A stretch of DNA of 64,000 nucleotides. Origin: Proteles cristata cristata (taxonomy: Eukaryota > Chordata > Mammalia > Carnivora > Hyaenidae). Positions 54,156 through 64,000 of this stretch are shown here, one piece after another; positions within the stretch are counted from its first letter, which is position 1, and the number at the start of each line of letters is the position of its first letter. A model generated the notes under the pieces. The model searched no databases and was not told where the DNA came from. It worked only from the letters and a program-made list of their open reading frames with translations. The DNA is taken from assembly GCA_017311185.1 (NCBI GenBank), contig JAESUZ010005528.1, positions 1,116,001 to 1,180,000 on the forward strand. The letters are read 5' to 3'. Both the position numbers and the translations under genes were made by a program.

Positions 54156-56279
54156 AGAACCATCCAATTCATAAGCAAATATTTGGAAAACCGTTCGAGG
54201 ATTGGTTATTTTCTGCAGGCATGATTTGAGAGGAAGGAAAAGTAAATTCTTCTAGAATATACTGTGTGGGGTGTGTGTATGTGTATGTATATACCAAGCT
54301 GTTAACAGCCTGCACTTTTTTCTAGCCCACCCCACGGAGACGTAATGATAGTAAAATAAATACAGTCAGCATGCTTTCCTATTTACCCAGCATGCAAGCA
54401 AGTGACTATTTCCAAGCCTTTGCAATTTCATTAAGGTCTCCTAGAACCATTCTCTGTAAAGAGATGCCGAGTTGGACTGCTGACCTACCAAAACATAATT
54501 ATTTGAAATTTAGTAAAAGGAAAAAGAAAAGTCACTTCTTCATGAAGAATCACAGAACCTCTCAGTATTAGAAGGGGACTTCTGAAGTTCCTTTGGACTT
54601 TAAATCCCTGATGGGCACGTTGCCAGTGAAGGATGTAGTTTTTTTCCTAACAAAATGGTGGCTTTAGGGTTCTCTCTTGCTCCTCTGAGAAAGCCCTCAG
54701 ACACCGCGAGGTGTTTGCCTCATGGCTTTTGCCATTTGAGAATGGAGAAGCTATTTCCTCAAGATGCTATTCATCTTTATTCATATCTGAGTGCAGATGA
54801 GTTCAGAGCATGTGGGTGTGGGATTTGAAGAGTGAAGTGCTTAGGTAACAGTTGGGGTGCCAGTTCTGTAATGAAGAAAATGTATTGACAATATTAAATT
54901 GTGGGCTGAATCTGCCTTTTGGTGTTAAAAAAAAAAAAGAACAAAATTTTCAAAAGTGGCAGCATTGTTTTGATGCCATGGGTGTTTCTAAATGTTGAGA
55001 CAAGTGCCTAGAAATATCGGTCTTCAATGTGCATCGCTTTCTTTCTGCCCTGCCTGGTTTCACCCTTCTAAGCCCCGCATAGCTTTCTTTTAAACTGGAA
55101 GGTGTTGCTGTGTTTCTAAATATACATTCATATTGTGCTTAACTGAGGAAAATAGATTCAGTAATAGCAGGCAAGATTTTAATCCATTTTTCATATTGCA
55201 GGTGGAAGAGCCAACTGGTTCCTAGAAAAATTGATTGTAACTTATTGAGTCACTAGGAAGTTGCTGTTTGCCTCCCAAGCTCTAAAACCTCCAAGTCATC
55301 ATCAACCTCTAGGGCTTTAACAGGTGAAAATGTGTGCACCATTTCTTCTTTTAAAATGTCATGTTCTTTTCTATGTCACTTTTTTTTTTTTTTTTTTGGT
55401 GCTGAGAACAATAGAGAATAATACAGAGAAACCTTCTTTCTACTCAGTTGTGGGTGGAGGAGGTGGTGTGAACATGACTGTGACCAGTGCCAGGTAACAT
55501 TTGTGGGTTCTACCTATAGCAGGTGTTTCTAGTAAACACATATGGATGTTCAGGGTCCTGGATTAGTAATGCAGTGCCTAGTTCAAGCGGGTCTAACCAT
55601 TTTTCATGCTCTGTGTCTTCTTGGCAGTCTAGTGAAACCTATCTGCTCTTTCTTATTTTTGAAATGTAAAATTAACATTTTAAATTTGTTGAAACTAAAT
55701 CTAAAAATACTTCAAATGTAAAAATTAAAGTACATAAGATTACAAAGAAGAGCACCACCACCACCACCACCACCCACAAAATGCACTGATTCGCAGGGAT
55801 TCTGGGAATCTCTGCCACACTGAACTTACAATATTATGCATGACCTATATCACTGCATAATCTGTCATCAGTGTTTGAAAAAAATCACTTTAACACACTT
55901 CAATAGTTAGCTTTACCATCAGGTGTGTTCAAACCTTCCTGGTCTAGACTTGTAGCCCCCATGCCTGTCATATTTCAAAAGACAGCACTAACTTATGAAG
56001 AATTAAACATTCTCATTTAAACTGGTTTTGCAAAACTATAACAAATCACTTAAATGGTTGAGTTGTCTCTTTATCCATGAAGAATAAACAGATGTAGATA
56101 GGGGCAGCCATTAGGCAGCCTCGATGTCTGGGTCACTGGGTGGGAAGATGCACCCTTTCCCTTTTGTGGCTGAATGACTACTAGGTGAGAAGTGGATCAA
56201 TCATCCCCTCCCTGCATCAGAAGGGGCTGTGGTCCGGAATTAACTATCATGATTTTAAAGTTGTGATATGCATAAATTA
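54156..56279. other. non-coding, no gene recognised
   Basis: 2.1 kb. It contains a poly-T run (55,379-55,399) and an (ACC)n run (about 55,753-55,775); no supported exon. Confidence 0.5.
55753..55775. repeat. (ACC)n trinucleotide run
   Basis: About seven ACC units. Confidence 0.92.
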
Positions 56280-56721
56280 TATTTCAGGATTTCCTTTTTA
56301 TATATTTGAGAAAGAGAGAGAGAGGCAGAGAGAGAGCATGAGTTGGGGGAAGGGGACAGATGGAAAGAGACTCTTTTTTTTTTTTTTCTGAGAGACAGAG
56401 ACAGCATGAATAGGTGAGGGTCAGAGAGAGAGGGAGACACAGAATCTGAAACAGGCTCCAGGCTCTGAGCTAGCTGTCAGCACAAAGGCCGATGCAGGAC
56501 TCAAACCCACGAACTGGAGATCATGACCTGACCTGAAGTCAGACGCTTAACCAACTGAGCCACCCAGGTGTCCCAGAAAGAGACTCTTAAGCAGGCTCCA
56601 TGCTCTGTGTGAAGCCCAGTAACGGGCTATTTCCCACAACCCGGGATCGTGACCTGAACCTAAATCAAGAGTCAGATGCTCAACCAACTGAGCCACCCAG
56701 GCGCCCCTATTTCAGGATTTC
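56280..56721 (-). mobile_element. older SINEC (outer copy) with 14 bp TSD
   Basis: TSD TATTTCAGGATTTC at 56,280-56,293 and 56,708-56,721. The body is split: tail side 56,294-56,375, head side 56,589-56,707. It ends ...ACTGAGCCACCCAGGCGCCCC. Confidence 0.93.
56363..56588 (-). mobile_element. felid SINEC nested inside another SINEC
   Basis: TSD GAAAGAGACTCTT at 56,363-56,375 and 56,576-56,588, inside the body of the outer SINE. The inner copy is nearer to consensus, so it is younger. Confidence 0.94.
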
Positions 56722-57234
56722 TGAACAATTGTGCTGCCATATCCAAAAAAAAAAAAAAAAAATGGAAGCTGTGATTTTTTTTGGGGGGGTGATGTCACAG
56801 GTACTGATTAACAGTAGTATAGTCTGTTGCTTGTCTTTAAAATTGAAGAAAATGCCAAATTCCAGTTGTTGATCAGTGGAGAAAAAAGATCAGAAAAGAC
56901 TCCCCTGCATTGGAGCCATGGCCTCAGTGCATTGGGTCCCCTGCATTGGGGACCATGAAGCCCAAGTTGAAAACCTCTGTCTCAAAATGTGAGTCAATGG
57001 CTGATAACATGAGAAATAACAATGAGAACAGTTTTCAGACAGATGAAATTCACAGAAGGGGTTAGAAAAGAATGTCACGGTCTGGTAATGTATTTAACAA
57101 ACATGCCAGAATTCGACCTAAAGATTGTGGTTGGTTTAGTAACTAGTCTCTTTGGGGAGAGATGCTGTTGTGTTTATTCAATAGAGTGTTTTGGGTCTTC
57201 TTTGAGAGCCAGTCGTATGCTGTTGTGAATAGTC
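56722..57234. other. non-coding, no gene recognised
   Basis: Starts with a poly-A run (about 56,744-56,761). No exon. Confidence 0.5.
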
Positions 57235-57476
57235 TTATCTGTTAATTCTTTTTTTTAATATTTTTTATTTATTTCTAGGAGAGAGAGAGAGAGTGAGCAG
57301 GGAAGGGTCAGAGAGAGAGGGAGTCACAGACTGAAATAGGCTCCAGGCTCTGAGCTGGCAGTCAGCACAGAGCCCGATGCGGGGCTCGAACCCACGAACG
57401 GCGAGATCATGACCTAAGCGAAAGTCGGACGCTTAACCGACTAAGCCACCCAGGTGCCCCTTATCTGTTAATTCTT
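57235..57476 (-). mobile_element. young-subfamily SINEC with perfect 16 bp TSD
   Basis: TSD TTATCTGTTAATTCTT at 57,235-57,250 and 57,461-57,476, 16/16. Carries the same diagnostic variants as the copies at 47,840 and 61,891 (GACCTAAGCGAAAGTCGG). Confidence 0.96.
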
Positions 57477-57494
57477 AAACTGCTTAGGGTTGGG

Positions 57495-57720
57495 TCTGGT
57501 TTTTTTTTTTTAATTTTTAACATTTATTTAGTTTTGAGAGACAGAGCATTAGCAGAGAGAGAGGGAGATAGAGAGTCTAAAGCAGGCTCTAGGATCTGAG
57601 CTGTTTGTCAGCACAGAGCCTGATGTGGGGCTCGAACTCACAAATCAAGAGATCATGACCTGAGCTCAACTGAAGTCGAATGCTCAACCAACTGGCCACC
57701 CAGGCACCCCTCTGGTGTTT
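57495..57720 (-). mobile_element. older SINEC insertion
   Basis: Body 57,501-57,710, more diverged (AAAGCAGGCTCTAGGATC, ACCAACTGGCCACCC). Short TSD TCTGGT-TTTT at 57,495 and 57,711. Only about 20 bp from the end of the previous SINE's TSD, on the same strand. Confidence 0.88.
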
Positions 57721-58049
57721 TGAAATAAGCCAAAGTCATTTGAAGTAAGGCTGTTGAATGTAGAGGGTGTCCAAGTGTGCACACCAGATTGGGACTTGAA
57801 AATTCTAAGCCTTCTTTTCAGGAGTGACTTGTCAGCTCTCCTGGAATCTGCTTCATTGTGGTGGAAGCAAAGTAAGGCTGAGATCTAGAGAAGACTGAGT
57901 TTCCAAAATGATAATATCCTTGGAATCAGCCTTCAGTCTTCTGGGGTGACTAGTTTATAAAGGAATGGTCATTTCCCTCTGTAAATTAATGTTCGAAGAT
58001 GGTTTCAAAATATTTAATGACAACATTCAATAGTCACATTCTCTGCAGT
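57721..58049. other. non-coding, no gene recognised
   Basis: No exon or classifiable repeat. Confidence 0.45.
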
Positions 58050-58550
58050 CTTGAATGGGACTGCACTCACCAGTAGAAATATAATGCTAACTACTTAAGG
58101 AATTTAAAAATTTTCGGTAGACACATTAAACATGTAAGAAAAAAAGTGAACTTAAGTTTAATAATGTTTTTTTGCTTGACTCAGAATATCGAAAATAATC
58201 ATTTTAACATATAACTAAGTTAAAATTTATTGTTTTTTTCCCCCCATAGCAGGTCTATGAAATCTAGTGTGTATTTTATGCTTGTAGCACATTGCCCTTT
58301 GGATGCTGAATTTTCATTAGAAACACTTGTCCTGTGTTCAGATTTCCAAAACCTGACTGTTGAGAAAGCAAGTCCACGTATCCACGTTGTTACAAATCTG
58401 CTTGAATGTTTTCCAGTGACTAGAGTATTAGGTTTTCAATGTAATCACAAATAAAGTTAAACGTTAAGCTCCCCAGTCATATGAGCCACGTTTCATGGGC
58501 TCGGTAGCCACTGTGACTAGTAGTTACCGCCCTGGGTGGTGCGGGTCTAG
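58050..58550 (+). repeat. old MER DNA-transposon remnant
   Basis: Left: CCAGTAGAAATATAATGC, GGTAGACACATTAAAC, then AAATCTAGTGTGTATTTTATGC and TTGTAGCACATTGCCC. Right: GAGCCACGTTTCATGGGCTCGG, GTAGCCACTGTGACTAGTAG, TTACCGCCCTGG. The two terminal parts match the order of a common non-autonomous mammalian element. About 150 bp of foreign sequence lies between them. Confidence 0.6.
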
Positions 58551-59094
58551 ATTGTATGGGGGAACTATGGGAGCGGGGTTCATAGGCACAGCATGGCCAT
58601 TTAAACTCTGGAAAACTTGGGAGATTCTTGTCCTTCCAGTTTTTTGGCCTTTCTATGAAACAGTTCTTTTTGTTAATCCAGTATTTTTCCCAAAGCTCCC
58701 CATCTTCTCCTTAGAATCCATTTATATGACCCCTCCACCACCCCCTAAAGGGCCTTTCCTTATGGGTATTTACCATTTACTTCCAGGGGCACCATATGGT
58801 CTCTGCTTCATAGATGGAAGGTTCAGAGATTAGTAGAGATGATTAGATGAAGACAAGAATTAATACCCCTGCTCCAGGTTCTTATGACTAAGCATTTAAA
58901 CCATAGGAGCAAAGTTTCCTGACCGTAATAAGCCCCACTGCATGCAGCTCTGATTCTGATTCCAAAGGGCTAGGGTGGGCCTCCGGAAAGTGCATTTTCA
59001 TGAAGTCTTTTCTCTCCCTACCTCCCCCAGCCAGGTGATTGGGCACAGACTCATCTACTAACTACTACCCCTCGCCTCACTATGTTCTTTTTGC

Positions 59095-59270
59095 TAGTGA
59101 TCCGTAAAATGTGTTCTGAGGACCCCCTTCATCAGAATACCCTATGTCTTAGTGAACTGAAGAGTTCTGGGCCCTGCCCCAAACCAGCAAAGTCAGAATA
59201 GCTGCAGCTGGGGAGCTAGGAATCTGCATTTTTAACGAGCTCCTTAAGTAATTCTTGTGCTTAGTGACTA
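59095..59270 (+). repeat. MER20/MER5-like hAT element
   Basis: AAATGTGTTCTGAGGACCCCC, GGGCCCTGCCCCAAACC, CTAGGAATCTGCATTTTTAAC, GAGCTCCTTAAG. Confidence 0.68.
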
Positions 59271-59404
59271 TAAAAAGCGCTGCTTTGTGCAGACTCCTCC
59301 CAGGTTGGACATACGGAATTCTTTGTTCCCACCCTTTCTCATTCATTCTCTTTCCCCATGTCTGATGTTTAGAAATCCCGTGTCTCATTTATTCCACTTC
59401 CCTC

Positions 59405-59700
59405 GTGTTCAAGTCATTTAACAAATATCCATTTGGTCCAGGGATTGAGGATACAAGGATATAGATGGTAAGATTCTGTCTCTGACCTCCAAGAGCTTGG
59501 AGCTTACAGATATAGGAGGGAGAGATAGATCTATGGAAAACTGAGTTCATAAAGCATTACAGGTAGAGTGCTATGTGTATGTGCGGGGTGCAGGGAGGTC
59601 ACAGAGAAAAGAGTCATATTTACCTGGGCTGTGAGTTGATGAGAATGGCTTAAAAGGGGCTTTAGAGACCCTGGATAGGTTGAGGAAAAGATAAAATTGG
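59405..59700 (-). repeat. L2 LINE 3' end
   Basis: Reverse L2: CATTTAACAAATATCCATTTGG, GGATTGAGGATACAAGG, CCTCCAAGAGCTTGGAGCTTACAG. Confidence 0.7.
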
Positions 59701-61049
59701 TATTGTACCTGACAGAGAGAGGACAGGAACGATGCCTGGAGACTTAGTTATGAATTAGGAGGTGAAGAGGGAAACAGAGCTACCGGGAATGAAGGATCTA
59801 CTGGATGGAGGATCCCAAACAGTTTTTTTTAGGTGGATTATATTATCCTTATTTACTGTATTAGACAATACAGCTGAGAAATTTAAAACAAAATGATTGC
59901 TAATTCATTAAAAGAACAATAACAAACCCCATTACACATTAACATAAGGAACACATTTTTATGAAAAATCATTTATTTTTCAGAACAAAAATCAGTGAGA
60001 AGAGTGACATCCTTTTACAATTCTGTACATTGCTAATACCTGACTTAAGCCAAGATGATGATTCTCAGATCTGCATCTTGATTCACTCTGTTGTTGATAT
60101 CCTGTGTCAGAAAACCTTTGGAAAACTCCATAGCACACTCATGATAGAATAACAGTAGAAAAGGCAAATCACATCTTTAATACTTGTATTGTTATGGAAA
60201 TAATCTATATCACGTCTACAGTCAAATCGTGTCTACGGTATCATGGAAATAGTCTCATTCTCATTAGGGGTCTCAGGGACCCCAGGAGTCCCTGAACCAA
60301 GTTTGAGAGCCATTGGTGTAGAGGGTGGGTTGGTAGGCAGGCAGTAGGCAAGGATACCAAGGGGGAGACCTTGTAACAGTGCAGGGGAAGAACATGAGCA
60401 ACTGCACCAAGGTGTATCAGAAGGGAAGGAGAAGAGAGAATGGAGGGGACAGGTTCTAGGGAGACAGAATGCCACAGAACGTAGTAATCAATCAGCTGTT
60501 GGGATGAAAGAGATGGGAGAGCCCTTGAGAGCATCCTGGGCCAATGGATAGCTGGGAATCTACCAGCTGTCGGTACAGCTGTGAGGTGTTCTCCAACCCA
60601 TCCCAGAGCCACCCAGGCCTTCTGCTCTGCAAGGCTTTGACCTGAGGTATAAAGGAAGTGGGAGGTCTAGTCCTAGAATAATTTTCTGGAGGTCAAATGC
60701 TGAGTTTTTATAGTATGATGATAGATACATTGGCAGGAATCAGGAGGCATAGAGTTACTAGAAGCATTTCAGTATGGGCTGGCCGGGGCTGCATGATTCA
60801 CAGAGCAAAGGACACAGAGAAAGACGGTTGTTTGGTGAGCAGCAAAATGACAGCGGTGAGGTTCAGAGAATGCCCTGGTCTTTGGGGCTGGACACATTTG
60901 TGGTTGAAAGAGTGTTTAGGAGGGATTCAGGAAGCCAGAATGTGGTTTTGCATGTGTGTGTGTATTTGTATATGTGTGGTGTGTATAAATATGGCTTTAT
61001 ATGTGTAATGGCGTATATGTATGGTTTTCTACGTAGAAAAACTGTATAG
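59701..61049. other. non-coding, no gene recognised
   Basis: Minus-strand frames at 60,233-60,612 have no recognised domain. A MER5-type terminal phrase (AAGTTTGAGAGCCATTGG) occurs near 60,299-60,317. Confidence 0.45.
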
Positions 61050-61205
61050 GCTCAGGCCTCAGCATGGGGTGTGGAATGAACTGGCCTCAAGGATTTGAGG
61101 TTGTAGATGAAGTCCCTGTTTTGCCACCAACTAGCAGTGTGACCCTGGACAACCCACCCAGCGTCTCTGGGCTTCTGTTTTTTTCTGCCAAATGTAGAGG
61201 GTATG
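61050..61205 (+). repeat. MIR SINE
   Basis: TTTGCCACCAACTAGCAGTGTGACC, then CACCCAGCGTCTCTGGGCTTC and CCAAATGTAGAGGG. Confidence 0.7.
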
Positions 61206-61890
61206 AAACATCAGGAATTCTGTGATCCATATGCATATTTTATAGGCCACAAAGTGATCTTTGGAGGACGCAGTGATTCCTTCCATCAGTGTCAGAGTTT
61301 GCCTGAATAGCATTTTCCCAAGCCTGTTTTCCATCTTGCCTGTTGAGGGCCTGGGAAATGAATAGAGAAGCAATCAATCTGGCGTCAGGGGCCCGGAGAT
61401 AGCAGCTGTGCCTCTCAGGAATTGCAGGTCTTGTCATTTATTTCGATGTTGTCCCTGGCTTGGCCTGACAACCTGGGCAACTGTCTTGTTTCCTTAGTTC
61501 TTGAGAAGGCCTTTAATGCCACCTCTGTCTACACGCACGCACACACACGCACACACGCACAGCAATGAGACCATACTGTACTCAGTATGTATGTACTGTA
61601 TGTACTCAGTATTTTCCCAAGAATCCCTCTGTGCGATGGGAGATAGTTTTAGATGTGCACAAATTTGTGTTTGGTATTTTTGTATACTTAGATAGGTGTT
61701 AGAAAAATATAGCAAGCATGGCAGAACCATTGTTATGGATATTATTTCTCAGGATAACAGTTTAAATAAATAACTTGAATTAAGATAAATGATTGCATAA
61801 ATGCTAATACAAGGAGAACTTGGGTGTAACAAAATTCTTGAAGATCATATGTGAGTGACTAATATGTGGGAGACCCTAAGCTGATTGCAT
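61206..61890. other. non-coding with a CA tract
   Basis: A CA/CG tract at 61,532-61,561 and a small tandem of TACTGTA/CTCAGTATG units at 61,575-61,612. No exon. Confidence 0.5.
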
Positions 61891-62141
61891 CGAGGAGGTT
61901 TTTTTGTTTTTAAATTTTTTAATGTTTTATTTATATCTAGGAGAGAGAGAGAGAGACAGCGTGAGCAGGGGAGGGTCAGAAAGAGAGGGAGTCACAGACT
62001 GAAACAGGCTCCTGGCTCTGAGCCGGCAGTCAGCACAGAGCCCAGCGCGGGGCTCGAACCCACGAACGGCGAGATCATGACCTAAGCGAAAGTCGGACGC
62101 TTAACCGACTAAGCCACCCAGGTGCCCCGAGGACGTTTTTT
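61891..62141 (-). mobile_element. young-subfamily SINEC with 14 bp TSD
   Basis: TSD CGAGGAGGTTTTTT (61,891-61,904) versus CGAGGACGTTTTTT (62,128-62,141), one mismatch. Diagnostic variants as in the copies at 47,840 and 57,235. Confidence 0.94.
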
Positions 62142-63349
62142 AACAAATTGAGGAGATTCTTTTTTTCAGGTGAGACCTGATATGTATGTCAGAAGTGTCT
62201 TGATCCTTCGTTGATTTGCTATTTCAGCCTAAAAATCTCTGTTGGGAGCCAGAGTTATTTCATATCTACTTTACGTTGGTCATATCAGGCACTTAGAATG
62301 ATAGACTTTAACCTAGATATAATTGGAAGAAACAATCAGGTGAATTAAAATGGAAAGAAATTTCATTAAGACAGCTGGCCCAGGAATCTACAAGAATGTC
62401 AGTGTCATAAAGGGCCAAAAATAAACAAATAAACATGGCTGGGGAACCATTCTAGATTAAAGGAAACTCAAGAAAGATGACAACTAAATATAATGTGTGA
62501 TACTTGATTAGACCCTGGATCAAACCTGAGACATGATAAGGGACATTTGGGGACATTTAATGGATTTGAAAACCACCTGGTTATTACGAAACTATAGAGT
62601 TATAAATTTTACATTTCCTGAGTGTGATAATTGTAGTATAGGGGACTATTCTTGGTCTAAGGAGATTCATGATGAAGTATTTAGTTGTGAAGTACATCAA
62701 TGTCTGCAATGAACTCTCAAAAAGTTCAAGGCAAATATACACGTATACTCATGTGCTCACCTAATGCCCATATATACGTATCCGTAGATGTGTACCCACA
62801 CATATTGCACATATACATGTGCATGCACATAGATGCACATGCCCACAGTCACACATGCATACTTCTATGTACATGGAGAGTGAAAGAAAATGTGACAGAA
62901 TATTTAACAGTCGCCCAGTCTACAGTGTCCATTGTGCAATTCTTGTACCCTTTCTGAAGGCTGAGACCTCAAATTCTGGCCAAAGCAAAAGGTGCAGAAA
63001 AATATTAGACTTTTTGAGGGAGAGAAGTCTCAGAGATAATGTAGGGTTTTCATTGTGGAGATCAGGAAGCAGGTGTTGAAGAGGTGGGTGACGTTTCCCT
63101 TGAGCTTACTAATGGGCATGCTTACTTTGGTGTGAAGAACCAAAACCCCCCTGCCGCTACTGCACACCTAGGATTCCCTCCGCCAAGGAACTGTTAGACA
63201 TAGAGCTGATCTCCAGTGAGCAGACGGTTCATGACGACAGCCTGGATTGTAGCTTGCACAGGCTTCACTGTTAACAGCTGACAAAACAATACTCTTGCAC
63301 ACAGAAGAGCCCCTGCTATTGTCTAATGAGATTTTTGTAAAGTCAGAAG
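62142..63349. other. non-coding, no gene recognised
   Basis: Includes a CA/TG-rich degenerate stretch at about 62,735-62,870 and no supported exon. Confidence 0.45.
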
Positions 63350-63640
63350 TCTTTCAACTAAGATTTATTGAGTATCACTGTGTTCCAGGCTTTGTTCTTA
63401 GGGGCCGGTGGCGGATGGTTCAAATTCTCCTTCTCATGGAGATTATGTTCTGGTATGGGAGGGATCAAAGTAGCCAGGCAAGTAATGAAAATTAATTGGG
63501 CAATTCCAGAAATTGTTTTGCCTTGTAAAGAAAAAGAAAATTAGGAGGGTAACGTGACAGAGAGTGTTGAGACAGGGTGAGATAGGAGGGTCATGGAAGG
63601 CTTTTCTGAAGAGATGGCCCATCACTAAGACCACAAGGAA
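63350..63640 (-). repeat. L2 LINE 3' region
   Basis: Reverse L2: CAACTAAGATTTATTGAG, TTCCAGGCTTTGTTCTTAG, CTCATGGAGATTATGTTCTG, then GGAAGGCTTTTCTGAAGAG. Confidence 0.7.
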
Positions 63641-64000
63641 GAGTATTTTATTTTGCATTCCCAATACTCCCAGCCTTTGAGTTTGATGTGAAAGGTCAAG
63701 GGTCTTCAGAAACCTGACTGTCCTGTTGGGCTGCCATGGGTCCATGTTTCTGGTTTTGGTCATGCCGGTTGGCCAGAATGGAGCCAACATGCATGTACTT
63801 TTGTGTCCTCATTGCTAAATGCAGATGTCTGGGCATTTTCATCTGTATGGTGGCCTCTTTAAAAAGTTTAATCCAAGAGCCACAGAAAGACCATCATTTG
63901 CTCAAACTGATACATGGTGATGAAAGTGAGTTATTGTCTCCAAATAATGCTGCAGGAAGCCTTCCAGGCAGCAATTTTCAATAATGCCACATTGGCACCC

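Larger units (their letters stand above)
41863..64000 (+). other. candidate first intron, runs off the window
   Basis: It begins with the GTAAGG donor. No acceptor followed by a convincing open exon was found up to the window end. Contents are intronic-type: repeats and unclassified single-copy sequence. Confidence 0.35.

Noticed and set aside
60233..60612. Overlapping minus-strand frames of 80 and 123 codons
   Set aside because: Two frames are open over the same DNA and neither shows a domain; shadow frames.
1..64000. CRISPR arrays, bacterial operons, phage or plasmid features
   Set aside because: No regularly spaced repeats, ribosome-binding sites or dense gene packing; composition and repeats are those of a mammalian genome.

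Overview
This is a 64 kb piece of a mammalian nuclear genome, most likely from a cat (Felidae). The main clue is sixteen copies of a tRNA-Lys-derived carnivore SINE (SINEC/CAN-SINE). They have the felid-type body (tRNA-like head with a GTTCGAGCC B-box, a central segment reading AGCCTGGAGCCTGCTTCGGA, then a CT-rich stretch and an ATAAATAAA tail), not the dog type. The rest of the repeat content (L1, MIR, L2, MLT1-type LTRs, MER/hAT transposons) is ordinary eutherian. Almost none of the short open reading frames are genes.

Layout. 1-5.6 kb is non-coding, with MIRs, an L2 piece and two SINEs that have clear target-site duplications (TSDs). 5,635-12,608 is a full-length LINE-1 on the minus strand with a perfect 17 bp TSD, a 5' UTR starting with a YY1 motif, ORF1 (one nonsense codon), ORF2 (seven single-base deletions, no nonsense) and an (AAAT)n tail. 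13-24 kb is a repeat mosaic: an older L1 split by a SINE, a small CpG-rich patch at 15.2-15.6 kb beside a G-quadruplex motif, two LTR-like elements (one cleanly splitting a MIR), and five more SINEs. 24-47.5 kb holds no felid SINE and only old repeats, apart from one short L1 insertion at 30.4 kb that seems to carry a 3' transduction. Within this SINE-free block lies a CpG island of about 3 kb (41.2-44.1 kb).

The CpG island is the only place where I can support a protein-coding gene. About 660 nt of GC-rich leader contains no ATG; then an ATG in strong Kozak context (41,828) opens a 35 nt coding stretch ending at a consensus splice donor (41,863). The following sequence is G-rich on the plus strand with several G-quadruplex motifs, as expected for an intron transcribed left to right. 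The encoded start (MEQPPRPGTGA) is too short for me to name the gene, and no second exon could be identified. If this is right, 41.9-64 kb is first-intron sequence, holding eight SINEs (two nested one inside the other), MIR/L2 remnants, an MLT1/MST-like LTR and old DNA transposons.

I found no bacterial-type system, CRISPR array, tRNA/rRNA gene or other clearly new system. The observations most worth following are the lesion pattern of the L1 ORF2, the L1 3' transduction at 30.6 kb, the candidate first exon, and the small CpG/G4 patch at 15.2-15.75 kb.
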